64,000 nt of DNA from Nocardioides ferulae (GCF_003660455.1 NZ_QZVR01000023.1:1-64000), one strand, 5' to 3'; positions 1 through 8,972 are shown, counted from the first letter of the stretch. The notes: generated by a model not told the origin, from the sequence alone. Numbers and translations: made by a program.

Positions 1-171
1 AACGTGGCGGAGGCCTCGACGGGCTCGAGCGAGATCGCGGTGAACATCGCCGGCGTCTCGTCCGCCGCCGAGAGCACCACCCAGGCCCTGGCCCAGACGA
101 CCTCCGCGGTCAGCGAGCTGTCGGCGATGGCGCAGCAGCTGCGCAGCCAGGTCTCGCTGTTCAAGGCCTAG
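1..171 (+). CDS. Methyl-accepting chemotaxis protein, C-terminal fragment
   Basis: The open frame runs in from the left edge and ends at TAG 169-171, giving the last 56 residues of a protein. The residues are rich in Ala, Ser, Thr, Glu and Gln with helical heptad character (segments such as SSAAESTTQALAQTTSAVSEL and AQQLRSQVSLFKA). This is typical of the end of the antiparallel four-helix signalling domain of chemoreceptors. No C-terminal NWETF-type tether for CheR/CheB is present. The cheB and cheR genes just downstream support a receptor. The sensory and membrane parts lie outside the window, so the ligand cannot be inferred. Confidence 0.75.
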   Translation, partial: NVAEASTGSSEIAVNIAGVSSAAESTTQALAQTTSAVSELSAMAQQLRSQVSLFKA

Positions 172-181
172 ACGCCGACGA

Positions 182-222
182 ACCGATCCGCACCGGCCCT
201 CCACGGGCCGGTGCGGATCGGT
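182..222 (+). terminator. Strong GC-rich hairpin terminator after the chemoreceptor gene
   Basis: A perfect 18-bp inverted repeat (182-199 with 205-222) has a 5-nt loop and lies 10 bp after the receptor stop codon. There is no T-run, as is usual for actinobacterial hairpin terminators. Its position separates the receptor transcript from the following gene. Confidence 0.75.
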
Positions 223-364
223 GCACCGGCGGAGAACAATCCCCCCACGCGTCGGCAACTCCCTGGTCGCGATCAGGGACACCGCGCTAACGTCGATCCC
301 GTCCGGAGTGTCTCCGGGCGGGGTCGTGCGATTTCGGACCTCGACGCCGACGGGAGCGTGAGCG

Positions 365-1252
365 ATGTACTCCGTGCTGGGGGCCTCCACCATCGGCTTC
401 GACCTGGCGCGGCTCGCCGGGGGAGCCCAGACCGCCACGGTGCTGCGCACCGCCCTGGCCGCCGACAGCGATCTGCTGCTCCGGCTCGCCGCCCGCCACC
501 CCGGCGACGAGGTCCGCGAGACCTGGCGGCGTGCCCGCGACGAGGCCGTCGCGAGTGGACGAAGCCGGCTCGGCGAGCTGCTTCCCCGGGCCGGCGAGGC
601 CCTGGTGGAGGCCAGCCACGGCGAGGTGAAGCTGCTGCGTCGGCTCGAACAGAGTCCGCTCGGCGACGTCGCCGCCCTCGACCGCCTGGTGCGCAGCGAG
701 CTCCTCGACTGGACCTGGCTGCACAGCGGCCCGCTCGCGGTGCAGGACCCCCAGGCATCCCTGGCCGCCGACGTGCTCGCCGACGCCGCCGCAGCGGCGT
801 TCCTGCGCGGCGTCCTGCCCGACGACGTCCGGCGGCCGATGACGGTGCCCTTCCTCGCGGTGGCCGGCTCCGATCCCGTCCCCGAGACCGGCACCGGGCT
901 GCCCGAGGTCGACCGGCGGCTCGGCGTCCTCGCCGACTCCGACTCCGAGGTGCGTCAGGCCTGGCGCCGCGTCGTCGACGAGCAGCGGGTGCACACCGCC
1001 GCCTGGGCGCCCGCGATGCACCAAGCCACCTGGGCGCTCTCGATCAGCGAGCGCCTCCGCCCGTCGTGCGACGCGCAGCTCGCCGCGGTCGGCGCCTTCA
1101 GCAAGGCCGGCTTCACCGGCCGCGACGCCGCGTACGGCGTGTGGAACGCGCTGTCGGGCGTGCTGGCGGCGTCCGCGGTCGACGACCTGCTCTCCGCCGC
1201 GGAGGCCGACGCGCTGTTGCGACCCTGGCGCGCGGTCTACGGCTGCGACTGA
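365..1252 (+). CDS. Hypothetical protein in chemotaxis cluster
   Basis: This 295-residue protein was not recognised. It is Ala/Leu/Arg/Asp-rich and looks helical and soluble, with no signal peptide, membrane segment or catalytic motif that I can identify. The N-terminus is hydrophobic-neutral (MYSVLGASTIGFDLARLAGG) and the C-terminus is AEADALLRPWRAVYGCD. The ATG at 365 follows a GGAGCG-like stretch. It sits between a chemoreceptor (with a terminator between) and cheB, so a role in taxis or motility is a guess from context. A longer overlapping frame starting at 211 is poor in ordinary protein composition and is judged to be a shadow. Confidence 0.6.
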   Translation: MYSVLGASTIGFDLARLAGGAQTATVLRTALAADSDLLLRLAARHPGDEVRETWRRARDEAVASGRSRLGELLPRAGEALVEASHGEVKLLRRLEQSPLGDVAALDRLVRSELLDWTWLHSGPLAVQDPQASLAADVLADAAAAAFLRGVLPDDVRRPMTVPFLAVAGSDPVPETGTGLPEVDRRLGVLADSDSEVRQAWRRVVDEQRVHTAAWAPAMHQATWALSISERLRPSCDAQLAAVGAFSKAGFTGRDAAYGVWNALSGVLAASAVDDLLSAAEADALLRPWRAVYGCD

Positions 1253-1407
1253 CCTCGACCCGCCACCCGGTCCTGGGGAGAACCCCCCCGGAGTCGCCCT
1301 CGCCGCCGATCCCCTCCGGTCGGTGATTTCGGGCCTCAGGTCGCCTCGGTCGCTGCCGATGATGGATGCGTCAGCCACCCGGCCGGCACCGACCGTGAGG
1401 ATCCTTG

Positions 1408-2547
1408 ATGCAGCCCATCCGTGTGCTCGTCGTCGACGACTCCGTGGTGATCCGGCGCCTGGTGACCGGTCTGCTGGCGGAGGACCCTCGCATCGAGGTC
1501 GTCGGCACGGCCATCAACGGCCGCGCGGCGCTGCAGAAGGTGGCGCAGTTCCAGCCGGACCTGGTCACCATGGACATCGAGATGCCCGAGATGGACGGCA
1601 TCGAGGCGGTGCGCCGGTTGCGCGCCTCCGGCAGCCGGATGCCGATCATCATGTTCAGCACGCTGACCGAGCGTGGTGCGGTCGCGACGCTGGACGCCCT
1701 CGCCGCCGGTGCCAGCGACTACGTCCCCAAGCCGGCCAACGTCGGCAGCGTGGGGCGTTCGATGGAGCAGGTCCGCGAGGCGCTGATCCCGCGCATCATG
1801 TCGCTCGTCCCGCGGGTCTTCCCGCGGCAGGCCGACCGGCCCGGCGCCGTCGCTGCGCCCGCGGCCCGGGCCGCGCAGGCGGTCACCTGCCGGCAGCCGC
1901 GCCAGCCGGCCGGTGGCTACCGGCTGCTGGTGATCGGCAGCTCCACCGGTGGACCCGAGGCCGTGAACACCCTGCTCGCGAGCCTGCCGCCGCTGCCGGT
2001 GCCGGTGGCGTTGGTCCAGCACATGCCCCCGCTCTTCACCCGGCAGTTCGCGGCCCGCCTGGACCGGCAGTTCCCCTTCTCGGTGGTCGAGGCCGGCCCG
2101 GACGAGGCGCTGGTGCCCGGCAAGGTCGTGATCGCACCCGGAGACCACCACCTCGAGGTGGTGGCCGCCGCGGGCGGCTTCCGCGGCCGGTTGACCCAGG
2201 GCCCACCCGAGAACTACTGCCGGCCCGCCGTCGACGTGCTGTTCCGCACCGCCGCGCAGGCGGCCGGCGGGGCGGTGCTCTCGGTGGTGCTGACCGGCAT
2301 GGGCTCCGACGGCTGCAAGGGCGCCAAGGTGCTGGTCGACGCCGGGGGCAGCGTGCTGGCCCAGGACGAGGCCACCTCGGTGGTGTGGGGCATGCCCGGG
2401 GCGGTCGCGACCGCAGGACTGACCGAGGCGGTGCTGCCGCTCAAGGAGCTGGCAGCCGAGATCATGCGCCGGCTGAGCCAGCCGGCCCTCAGGAGCACCG
2501 GGCCGGTCCCGGTGCGGACAGGTGGAGCGGCGGTGACACAGCGATGA
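1408..2547 (+). CDS. cheB: Chemotaxis response regulator protein-glutamate methylesterase CheB
   Basis: CheB removes methyl groups from (and deamidates) chemoreceptor glutamates when phosphorylated by CheA. The 379 residues begin with a receiver domain (about 1-125): acidic pair D10/D11, phospho-acceptor D56 in TMDIEMPEMDG, and a conserved Lys in the VPKPAN segment. A variable Pro/Ala/Arg linker follows, then the methylesterase domain (about 170-365) with S179 in GSSTGG, H205 in the HMPP segment and D301 in VLTGMGSDG, a complete catalytic triad. ATG 1408 is preferred to the in-frame TTG at 1405 because GTGAGG at 1395-1400 is then 7 nt away. Its last bases overlap cheR (ATGA), indicating translational coupling. 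Confidence 0.95.
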   Translation: MQPIRVLVVDDSVVIRRLVTGLLAEDPRIEVVGTAINGRAALQKVAQFQPDLVTMDIEMPEMDGIEAVRRLRASGSRMPIIMFSTLTERGAVATLDALAAGASDYVPKPANVGSVGRSMEQVREALIPRIMSLVPRVFPRQADRPGAVAAPAARAAQAVTCRQPRQPAGGYRLLVIGSSTGGPEAVNTLLASLPPLPVPVALVQHMPPLFTRQFAARLDRQFPFSVVEAGPDEALVPGKVVIAPGDHHLEVVAAAGGFRGRLTQGPPENYCRPAVDVLFRTAAQAAGGAVLSVVLTGMGSDGCKGAKVLVDAGGSVLAQDEATSVVWGMPGAVATAGLTEAVLPLKELAAEIMRRLSQPALRSTGPVPVRTGGAAVTQR

Positions 2548-3367
2548 GCATCAGTCGGGACGCCTTCAACTTCGTGCGCGAACTGGTGCACGCGGAGAGC
2601 GCGATCGTCCTGGAACCCGGGAAGGAGTACCTCGTCGAGTCGCGGCTCCTGCAGCTGGCACGACAGGCCGGCCACGACGGAGTGGACGGCTACGTCGCCC
2701 ACCTGTCGGAGCGCCGTCCGTCCGCGGGTCTGCGGCAGGTCGTCGAGGCGCTGACCACGAACGAGACCTCCTGGTTCCGCGACGTGGATCCGTTCAACAC
2801 CCTCAAGAACACCGTCTTCCCGGCGCTGGCCGCCAACCGCACGGACCGGCGGCTGCGGGTCTGGGCCGCCGCATGTTCGAGCGGTCAGGAGCCGTACAGC
2901 ATCGCGATGACGGCGAATGACACGCCGGCGCTCGCGGGCTGGAAGGTCGAGATCCTCGCGACCGACCTGTCGGAGGAGATGCTGACCAAGGCCCGGGCGG
3001 GGGAGTACTCCCAGCTCGAGGTCAACCGCGGGATGCCCGCCTCCTCCCTGGTGCGGCACTTCACCCGCAGCGGGCTGAACTGGCGGCTCAACCCGGCGAT
3101 CACCCAGCAGGTGACGTTCCGCCAGCTCAACCTGGTCCGTCCCTTCCCGCCCATGGGCCGTTTCGACGTCGTCTTCCTGCGCAACGTGCTCATCTACTTC
3201 GACCTGCCCACCAAGCGGGACATCCTGCGCCGCGTGCGCCAGGTGATGGCTCCCGACGGCCACCTCTTCCTCGGCGCGGCCGAGATGACCATGGGCGTCG
3301 ACGACGCCTGGGAGCGGGTGCCGGCCGGGCGGTCCTCGGTGTACCGGATACGAGAGGAACAGCGCGC

Positions 3368-3383
<16 letters not shown>
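2544..3383 (+). CDS. cheR: Chemotaxis protein methyltransferase CheR
   Basis: CheR methylates receptor glutamates with S-adenosylmethionine, opposing CheB. The 279 residues comprise an N-terminal helical domain (about 1-75, ending near LTTNETSWFRD) and a Rossmann-like SAM-binding domain containing RVWAAACSSGQEPYSIAM, the EILATDLS strand/acid and VVFLRNVLIYFD. All are standard CheR landmarks and the length is normal. No TPR extension is present. The ATG overlaps the cheB stop. The end overlaps the next gene by 16 bp, so the cluster is read as one operon. Confidence 0.95.
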
Positions 3384-3756
<373 letters not shown>

Positions 3757-3760
<4 letters not shown>

Positions 3761-4200
3761 CCGTCGAGACCCCGGACCAGGCCCTGGTCCGCGCCGCAAT
3801 GGAGCAGGTGTGGGAGTCGATGCTGTACGCCGTCGCCGAACCCTGGGCGCCGGGCGACCATCCCGACTTCCGCAACGGGCTCCAGGCCCAGATCGCGCTC
3901 ACCGGCGAGTGGAACGGTGAGCTGCGGCTGACCCTCGACGGCACGGTCGCCGCCGAGATCGCCGGCGCCATGCTCGGTGCCGACGAGGACGAGGAGCTGC
4001 CCGAGCTCGACGTCCACGACGCCGTGGGCGAGGTGCTCAACGTGGTCGGCGGCAGTGTCAAGGGCGCGCTGGGTGGAGCCACCGCCCTGGGGCTTCCGGG
4101 CGTCACCCCCGTGACCGTGGCGCCCGACCACGACGACTGTGTCGTCGTGGCCTGGCGCGGCTCCCCGGTCTATGTCCAGGTCGTGCCTGCCGCCGGCTGA
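3757..4200 (+). CDS. CheX-like chemotaxis phosphatase domain protein (first copy)
   Basis: The 147-residue protein has the CheC/CheX/FliY phosphatase signature D-x3-E-x2-N-x3-G at residues 88-99 (DAVGEVLNVVGG, with E92 and N95). In the family these residues dephosphorylate CheY-P. The preceding strand region (QAQIALTGEWNGELRLTLDG) and the acidic turn ADEDEELPELD are compatible with the fold. One ExxN helix is visible rather than the two seen in CheC, which favours CheX. The ATG overlaps the TGA of the upstream response regulator. The likely substrate is one of the two neighbouring CheY-like proteins. The function is inferred from motif and context. Confidence 0.7.
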
Positions 4201-4258
4201 GCCCGGCATCGACCGCGTGGACGCTCCCTCCACACCGACGAGACGAGAGAACAGAGAA

Positions 4259-4618
4259 ATGAAGATCCTGATCGCCGACGACAGCCGGGTGATGCGCCAG
4301 ATCGTGCTGCGCACGATGCGCCAGGCCGGGTTCGGACACCACGACTTCGTCGAGGCCACCGACGGTGCCGACGCGCTGGACAAGGTGGCCGCGGAGTCAC
4401 CGGACCTGGTCCTGTCGGACTGGAACATGCCGAACAAGACCGGCATCGAGCTGCTGCGCGCCCTGCGCGGCAGCGGCTCGACCGTGCCGTTCGGGTTCGT
4501 CACCTCCGAGGGGTCCGACGAGATGCGGCAGACGGCTCAGGCGGCCGGGGCTATGTTCTTGATCGCCAAGCCGTTCACCCCCGAGTCCTTCTCCGACGCC
4601 CTCTCCGGGGTTCTGTGA
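4259..4618 (+). CDS. cheY: CheY-like response regulator (second copy)
   Basis: This 119-residue receiver domain has D7/D8, phospho-acceptor D54 in LSDWNMPNKTG, T82 in VTSEGS and K104 in IAKPFTP. It shares the DWNMP and KPFT segments with the response regulator at 3368. It is more compact and closer to typical CheY, so it is the better candidate for the motor-binding CheY. The start at ATG 4259 is preceded by a purine-rich stretch (GAGAGAACAGAGAA). A 58-bp gap separates it from the first CheX-like gene, and only 7 bp separate it from the second. Confidence 0.9.
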   Translation: MKILIADDSRVMRQIVLRTMRQAGFGHHDFVEATDGADALDKVAAESPDLVLSDWNMPNKTGIELLRALRGSGSTVPFGFVTSEGSDEMRQTAQAAGAMFLIAKPFTPESFSDALSGVL

Positions 4619-4625
4619 GGTCGAG

Positions 4626-5102
4626 ATGAGCATTCCGAACCGCAAGCAGATCCGAGACCTGTTCGAAGGCCTGCTCGGTCGCGACGTCGACGTCAGCGAC
4701 GGGGCGCCGCCGCCGCTGGACGTCGTCCCGCGACCGCTGGTGGCCTCCTACATCGACGACGTGCACAACCTGTCCTCGGTCGTGGTCATGGACTTCGAGC
4801 TGGCCGCCTACTCCGCGGCCGCCCTCGCGCTGGTTCCCCGTGGCGGCGCCGAGGCGGCCATCGACGACGGCGTGCTGCCGCCGAGCCTGTTCGAGAACGC
4901 CTCCGAGATCCTGAACATCGTCGCGGGCATCATCAACGACTCCGGTGAGGTGCACCAGCGCCTGCAGGAGGTCTACGGGCCCTCTGACCCGATCCCGGGC
5001 AGCGTGGCCTCGTGGGCGGCGACGCTGGGCTCCCGTGAGGATGTCACCGTCGACATCCAGGGCTACGGCGAGGGCGTCATCGGGGTGGTCTCCACCCTCT
5101 GA
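4626..5102 (+). CDS. CheX/CheC-like protein (second copy)
   Basis: This 158-residue protein carries an E-x2-N motif (E94, N97) in the helix LFENASEILNIVAGIIN, the same spacing as the CheC/CheX phosphatase active site. It diverges elsewhere from the first CheX-like protein: a longer N-terminus with the charged segment RKQIRDLFEGLLGRDVDV and a different C-terminal half. It lies 7 bp after a CheY gene, again as a regulator + phosphatase pair. It may instead be a binding-only relative, since the D preceding the motif in copy one is not conserved. No terminator is obvious before pcrA, 69 bp downstream. Confidence 0.6.
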   Translation: MSIPNRKQIRDLFEGLLGRDVDVSDGAPPPLDVVPRPLVASYIDDVHNLSSVVVMDFELAAYSAAALALVPRGGAEAAIDDGVLPPSLFENASEILNIVAGIINDSGEVHQRLQEVYGPSDPIPGSVASWAATLGSREDVTVDIQGYGEGVIGVVSTL

Positions 5103-5171
5103 CGCCCCGCGGCGTCCGGGGATGCCGTCGAGGGTGGGCGGCGGCACCGGAGCACGTACGCTGGCCGCAGC

Positions 5172-7616
5172 ATGTCCAGCCCCTTCCCGATCCCCGGCCT
5201 CGAGCACCTCGCGCCCGCAGCGGACCCCTCACCACCCCGCCGCGGCCCCTCACCCGAGGAGCTGCTCGACGGGCTCAACGAGCCGCAGCGCGCCGCCGTC
5301 GTGCACGAGGGGGCGCCGCTGCTGGTCGTCGCCGGAGCGGGGTCGGGCAAGACCCGGGTGCTGACCCGGCGGATCTCCTGGCTGATCTCCCAGCGCCAGG
5401 CCCACCCGGGCTCGATCCTGGCCATCACCTTCACCAACAAGGCCGCGGCCGAGATGAAGGAGCGGGTCGAGGAGCTGGTCGGCAAGCGCGCGCGGATCAT
5501 GTGGGTCTCGACCTTCCACTCCGCCTGCGTGCGGATCCTCCGCAAGGAGGTCACCCGGCTGGGCTACAAGTCGAGCTTCTCGATCTACGACGCCGCCGAC
5601 CAGAAGCGGCTGATGACCCTGGTCTGCAAGGACCTCGACCTGGACGCCAAGCGCTACCCGCCCGCGGCGGTGCTGAACTGGATCTCGAACCAGAAGAACG
5701 AGCTGCGCGACGAGGACGAGGCCGCGAAGGACGCCCGCAACGGGCTCGAGGAGTCGTACGCCGCGGCGTACCGGCTCTATCAGCGGCGGCTGCGCGAGGC
5801 GAACGCGCTCGACTTCGACGACCTGATCATGATGACCGTGCACCTGTTCTCGGCCTACCCCGAGGTGCGCGAGACCTACCGGCGCCGGTTCCGCCACGTG
5901 CTGGTCGACGAGTACCAGGACACCAACCACGCGCAGTACGCCCTGATCCACCAGCTGTGCGCCCACGACCCGGAGGGCGGGCCCGTCCATGACGTGGAGG
6001 CCGCCGAAGGCCCGGACGAGCGGGTGCCGCCGGCCGAGCTGATGGTCGTGGGCGACGCCGACCAGTCGATCTATGCGTTCCGGGGCGCGAACATCCGCAA
6101 CATCCTCGACTTCGAGCAGGACTTCCCCGACGCCACCTCGATCCTGCTCGAGCAGAACTACCGCTCCTCGCAGACGATCCTCAGCGCCGCGAACGCGGTG
6201 ATCGACCACAACCGGGGACGCAAGCCCAAACGTTTGTGGTCCGACGCCGGCGACGGCGCGCGGATCGTGGGCTACGTCGCCGACGACGAGCACGACGAGG
6301 CCCGGTTCGTCTCCGAGGAGATCGACCGGTTGGTCGACGAGGAGTCGCACCGGCCGGCCGACGTGGCGGTCTTCTACCGCACCAACGCCCAGTCCCGGGT
6401 GTTCGAGGAGGTCTTCATCCGCACCGGGCAGCCCTACAAGGTCGTGGGCGGGGTGCGCTTCTACGAGCGGCGCGAGGTGCGCGACGCGCTGGCCTACCTG
6501 CGGCTGCTGGTCAACCCCGCCGACCAGGTCTCGCTGCGGCGCATCCTCAACGTGCCCAAGCGCGGCATCGGCGACCGGGCGGTGGCGTGCGTGCAGGTGC
6601 TCGCCGAACGCGAGCGGCTCACCTTCTGGGAGGCGCTGCGGCGCGCCGAGGAGGCCCCCGGGCTGGCCACCCGGTCGCTGGGCGCGGTGCGCGGGTTCGT
6701 CGCGCTGGTCGAGGAGCTGCAGTCGATGGTGGCTGCGGGGGAGCGCGCCGACGTGGTGCTCGAGACCGTGCTCTCCCGCTCGGGCTACCTGGCCGAGCTG
6801 GAGGAGTCCGACGACCCCCAGGACGCCACCCGGGTCGAGAACCTGGCCGAGCTGGTGGCGGTCGCCCGCGAGTTCTCCGACGACCCCGTGGCGGGTCCCT
6901 CCGCCGACCCGGCCGACGTGGACGCCGGCACGCTGGCGCCGGGTCTCGGCGACTTCCTCGAGCGGGTGGCGCTGGTCGCCGACGCCGACCAGATCCCCGA
7001 CGCCGGCGACGACGGCGGAGTGGTCACGCTGATGACGCTGCACACCGCGAAGGGGCTGGAGTTCCCGGTCGTCTTCCTCACCGGGCTCGAGGACGGCGTC
7101 TTCCCGCACGCGCGGGCGCTGGGCGACCAGCCGGAGCTGGAGGAGGAGCGCCGGCTGGCCTACGTCGGCATCACCCGCGCTCGCGAGCGGCTCTACCTCT
7201 CCCGGGCCGTGGTGCGGTCGGCGTGGGGTGCCCCGTCGCACAACCCCGGCTCCCGGTTCCTCGACGAGCTGCCGGTCGACCTGGTCGACTGGAGGCGCAC
7301 CGAGGCCGCCCAGACGAGGTGGTCGCGCCCCGACGTCGCGAGCGGGTCGCCCGCGGCCCGGCTCGGTGCACCGACCGCGGCGGGCCGCCGCAACTTCTCC
7401 TCCGCCGCGCTGCGTGCCGACGCGGCGGCCAAGGCCAAGCCGGCTCGCGCGGTGCCGTCGCTCGAGCCCGGCGACCGGGTGGTGCACGACTCCTTCGGAC
7501 TCGGCACCGTCGTCGCGCTGGAGGGCGTCGCCGAGAAGGCGGTCGCCTCGATCGACTTCGGCTCCCAGGGCGTGAAGCGGCTGCTGCTGCGCTACGCCCC
7601 GGTCGAGAAGCTCTGA
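5172..7616 (+). CDS. pcrA: ATP-dependent DNA helicase PcrA/UvrD
   Basis: This superfamily 1A 3'-5' helicase, used in nucleotide excision repair and in removal of proteins from DNA, has 814 residues. Q-motif LNEPQRAAV lies at about 35-43, Walker A GAGSGKT at 55-61, motif Ia ITFTNKAAAEM, motif II VDEYQDTN at about 245-252, motif III VVGDADQSIYAFRGA, motif IV LEQNYRSS, motif V TLHTAKGLEFPVVFLTG and motif VI YVGITRARERLYLS. The C-terminus ends in a Tudor-like PcrA tail (DRVVHDSFGLGTVVAL...). Insertions around 265-285 are acidic. The ATG at 5172 follows a TACGCT -10-like hexamer at 5157-5162, so the leader may be only a few bases. It is transcribed in the same direction as the taxis genes. Confidence 0.95.
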   Translation: MSSPFPIPGLEHLAPAADPSPPRRGPSPEELLDGLNEPQRAAVVHEGAPLLVVAGAGSGKTRVLTRRISWLISQRQAHPGSILAITFTNKAAAEMKERVEELVGKRARIMWVSTFHSACVRILRKEVTRLGYKSSFSIYDAADQKRLMTLVCKDLDLDAKRYPPAAVLNWISNQKNELRDEDEAAKDARNGLEESYAAAYRLYQRRLREANALDFDDLIMMTVHLFSAYPEVRETYRRRFRHVLVDEYQDTNHAQYALIHQLCAHDPEGGPVHDVEAAEGPDERVPPAELMVVGDADQSIYAFRGANIRNILDFEQDFPDATSILLEQNYRSSQTILSAANAVIDHNRGRKPKRLWSDAGDGARIVGYVADDEHDEARFVSEEIDRLVDEESHRPADVAVFYRTNAQSRVFEEVFIRTGQPYKVVGGVRFYERREVRDALAYLRLLVNPADQVSLRRILNVPKRGIGDRAVACVQVLAERERLTFWEALRRAEEAPGLATRSLGAVRGFVALVEELQSMVAAGERADVVLETVLSRSGYLAELEESDDPQDATRVENLAELVAVAREFSDDPVAGPSADPADVDAGTLAPGLGDFLERVALVADADQIPDAGDDGGVVTLMTLHTAKGLEFPVVFLTGLEDGVFPHARALGDQPELEEERRLAYVGITRARERLYLSRAVVRSAWGAPSHNPGSRFLDELPVDLVDWRRTEAAQTRWSRPDVASGSPAARLGAPTAAGRRNFSSAALRADAAAKAKPARAVPSLEPGDRVVHDSFGLGTVVALEGVAEKAVASIDFGSQGVKRLLLRYAPVEKL

Positions 7617-7670
7617 CGCCGAGCCGTCACTGATTCCCGCCGTTTCGCGGCGTGTCGCGGAAGGCTTGAC

Positions 7671-7708
7671 GGGTCGTCGGTCTCGACACGGGTCGTCGGT
7701 CTCGACAC
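7671..7708. repeat. Perfect 19-bp tandem duplication
   Basis: The 19-bp unit at 7671-7689 is repeated without change at 7690-7708. It lies in the convergent gap between pcrA and the M23 peptidase gene, and its second copy runs into the dispersed repeat element beginning at 7698. Confidence 0.85.
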
Positions 7709-7779
7709 GCCGGTCGCCGCTTCGCGGGCTCAGCGGCGCGGCTCGCTCGACCACCATCAGCGAGTCCGCTGACGCGTCC
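7698..7779. repeat. Dispersed intergenic repeat, copy 1
   Basis: This 82-bp element aligns without gaps to 21279-21360, with 13 mismatches (about 84% identity). It begins GGTCTCGACACG and contains GCTCGCTCGACCACCA. Both copies end a few bases before the stop codon of a minus-strand gene in a gap between converging genes. Family repeats of this appearance are frequent in Nocardioides genomes (my recollection). A role as transcription terminator or REP-like element is inferred. Confidence 0.75.
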
Positions 7780-7782
7780 TCG

Positions 7783-8775
7783 CTAGGGCGTCAGCCCGTG
7801 GACCCGCATCGCCTCGTAGGGGTCGACCGGGTCGCCGCCGCCGGGGCGGACCTCGAGGTGCAGGTGCGGTCCGGTGACGTTGCCGGTCGAGCCGACGCTG
7901 CCGATGACGTCACCCGCCTGCACGACGTCACCCTCGGTGACGTTCATGGAGTTCTGGTGGCAGTACCACAGCTCGGTGCCGTCGTCGAGGGTGAGCACGG
8001 TCTTGTTGCCGTAGGCGCCGTCGTAGCCGACCGAGGTGACGGTCGCGTTGGCCATCGCCACCAGCGCGGTGCCGGAGGGGGCGGCGAAGTCGAGGCCGGT
8101 GTGGTAGCTGGACCACAGGCCGTACTCGCCGTAGGTGGCGGTGATGCGGTAGCCGGAGAGGGGCAGCACCCACAGGTTGAGCTCGATCTTCGCGGCCTGG
8201 GCCTCGACCTGGTCGCGGAGCTCGGCGAGGGCCGCGTTTCGCTGCCGGGTCTGCTGCTCGGCCTCGGCCACGAGCTCGGCCTCGGCGGCGTCGTCGAGGG
8301 CGTCGCGGCGCGAGTCGCGGCTGATCACTGCCTCGCGGTTGCTGAGCAGGTTGGCCCGGGCGATGCCGGTCTCGCCGCTCATCGCGCTGGCCGCGGAGAC
8401 GCGGGTCGGCTCGGCGTCGACGAGGCCGGGGCTGGACACGGTCAGCGCGCCACCGGCGGAGACCGCCAGTGCGGCCACGCCGACGAGCACCGGGGCCGAG
8501 GGGAGGCCCTTGATCAGCGACCCTCGCGAGGCCGCGTGCTTGACGGCCTTGCGGCGCCCGGGGGGCTGGGCGGTGAGCAGCGGAAGCTCGGCGGTCGCGT
8601 CGAAGTCGTGGAACACGGTGGTCGCATCGGTGCGCACCGGGTTTGCGTCGGCGATCGCGGGGGTAGAGGTAGGGCGGCCCGCGACGCGGCGGCCCGAGGT
8701 GGCGCTCGCGGCCGGCTTCAGGGTCTCCGAGGGACGGCGGCGTACGCCGCGACGTTCCGCCCGGTGGCTACCCAT
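7783..8775 (-). CDS. Membrane-anchored M23 family metallopeptidase
   Basis: This is a predicted peptidoglycan endopeptidase of the LytM/M23 type acting in the cell wall. The 330 residues have a basic cytoplasmic N-terminus (about 1-90), one membrane segment or uncleaved signal (about 95-113), an Ala/Glu/Arg-rich coiled-coil stalk (about 140-200) and a C-terminal M23 domain with zinc ligands H225 and D229 (YHTGLDF) and the catalytic pair H304/H306 (GPHLHLEV). All ligands are present, so it should be active, unlike degenerate LytM regulators. A GGAG precedes the ATG at 8775. It is convergent with pcrA and divergent from the gene at 8979; the 203-bp divergent gap contains a dyad. Confidence 0.88.
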   Translation of the reverse strand: MGSHRAERRGVRRRPSETLKPAASATSGRRVAGRPTSTPAIADANPVRTDATTVFHDFDATAELPLLTAQPPGRRKAVKHAASRGSLIKGLPSAPVLVGVAALAVSAGGALTVSSPGLVDAEPTRVSAASAMSGETGIARANLLSNREAVISRDSRRDALDDAAEAELVAEAEQQTRQRNAALAELRDQVEAQAAKIELNLWVLPLSGYRITATYGEYGLWSSYHTGLDFAAPSGTALVAMANATVTSVGYDGAYGNKTVLTLDDGTELWYCHQNSMNVTEGDVVQAGDVIGSVGSTGNVTGPHLHLEVRPGGGDPVDPYEAMRVHGLTP

Positions 8776-8845
8776 GAATGGTGTCTCCGTTGCCTCGCGT
8801 GCCCCGCCCTCGGCTGAGAACGAGCGAAGTGGACTGTAACGGACT

Positions 8846-8874
8846 GGTCACGGCCGGGGAAATCCGGCCTGACC
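8846..8874. promoter_or_regulatory. Dyad in the divergent region upstream of the M23 gene
   Basis: GGTCA-C-GGCCGG (8846-8857) and CCGGCCTGACC (8864-8874) form an 11-bp inverted repeat with one bulged C and a 6-nt loop. It lies about 70 bp upstream of the M23 start codon. It could be a regulator-binding site or a hairpin in the 5' leader of that gene. Confidence 0.45.
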
Positions 8875-8966
8875 GATCTGTGGACGACCGCCGTGCCGCC
8901 CGCCTGGCTGCGCGGGCGGAAGTGGCCATCCTCACCTGCCCCACTTCTCCCATGCCCATCGGTCAC

Positions 8967-8972
8967 TAGGGT
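8967..8972 (+). promoter_or_regulatory. -10 element TAGGGT, probably leaderless transcript
   Basis: TAGGGT is followed by exactly six bases and then the ATG at 8979, so transcription would start at or next to the start codon. No Shine-Dalgarno sequence is visible in the same place, which fits a leaderless mRNA as is common in actinobacteria. No convincing -35 was identified. Confidence 0.5.

Noticed and set aside
1355..1362. GCCGATGA upstream of cheB as a flagellar sigma-28 -10 box
   Set aside because: The matching TAAA-type -35 is absent at the required distance, and such GC-rich octamers occur often in this DNA.
1323..2543. Longer cheR reading frame extending upstream through cheB
   Set aside because: The translated extension is Arg/Gly/Ala-rich without homology and lies in another frame of the clear cheB gene; cheR starts at ATG 2544.
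5250..7757. An 835-residue minus-strand open frame opposite pcrA
   Set aside because: It mirrors the helicase gene and contains no recognisable protein features; pcrA has all helicase motifs.
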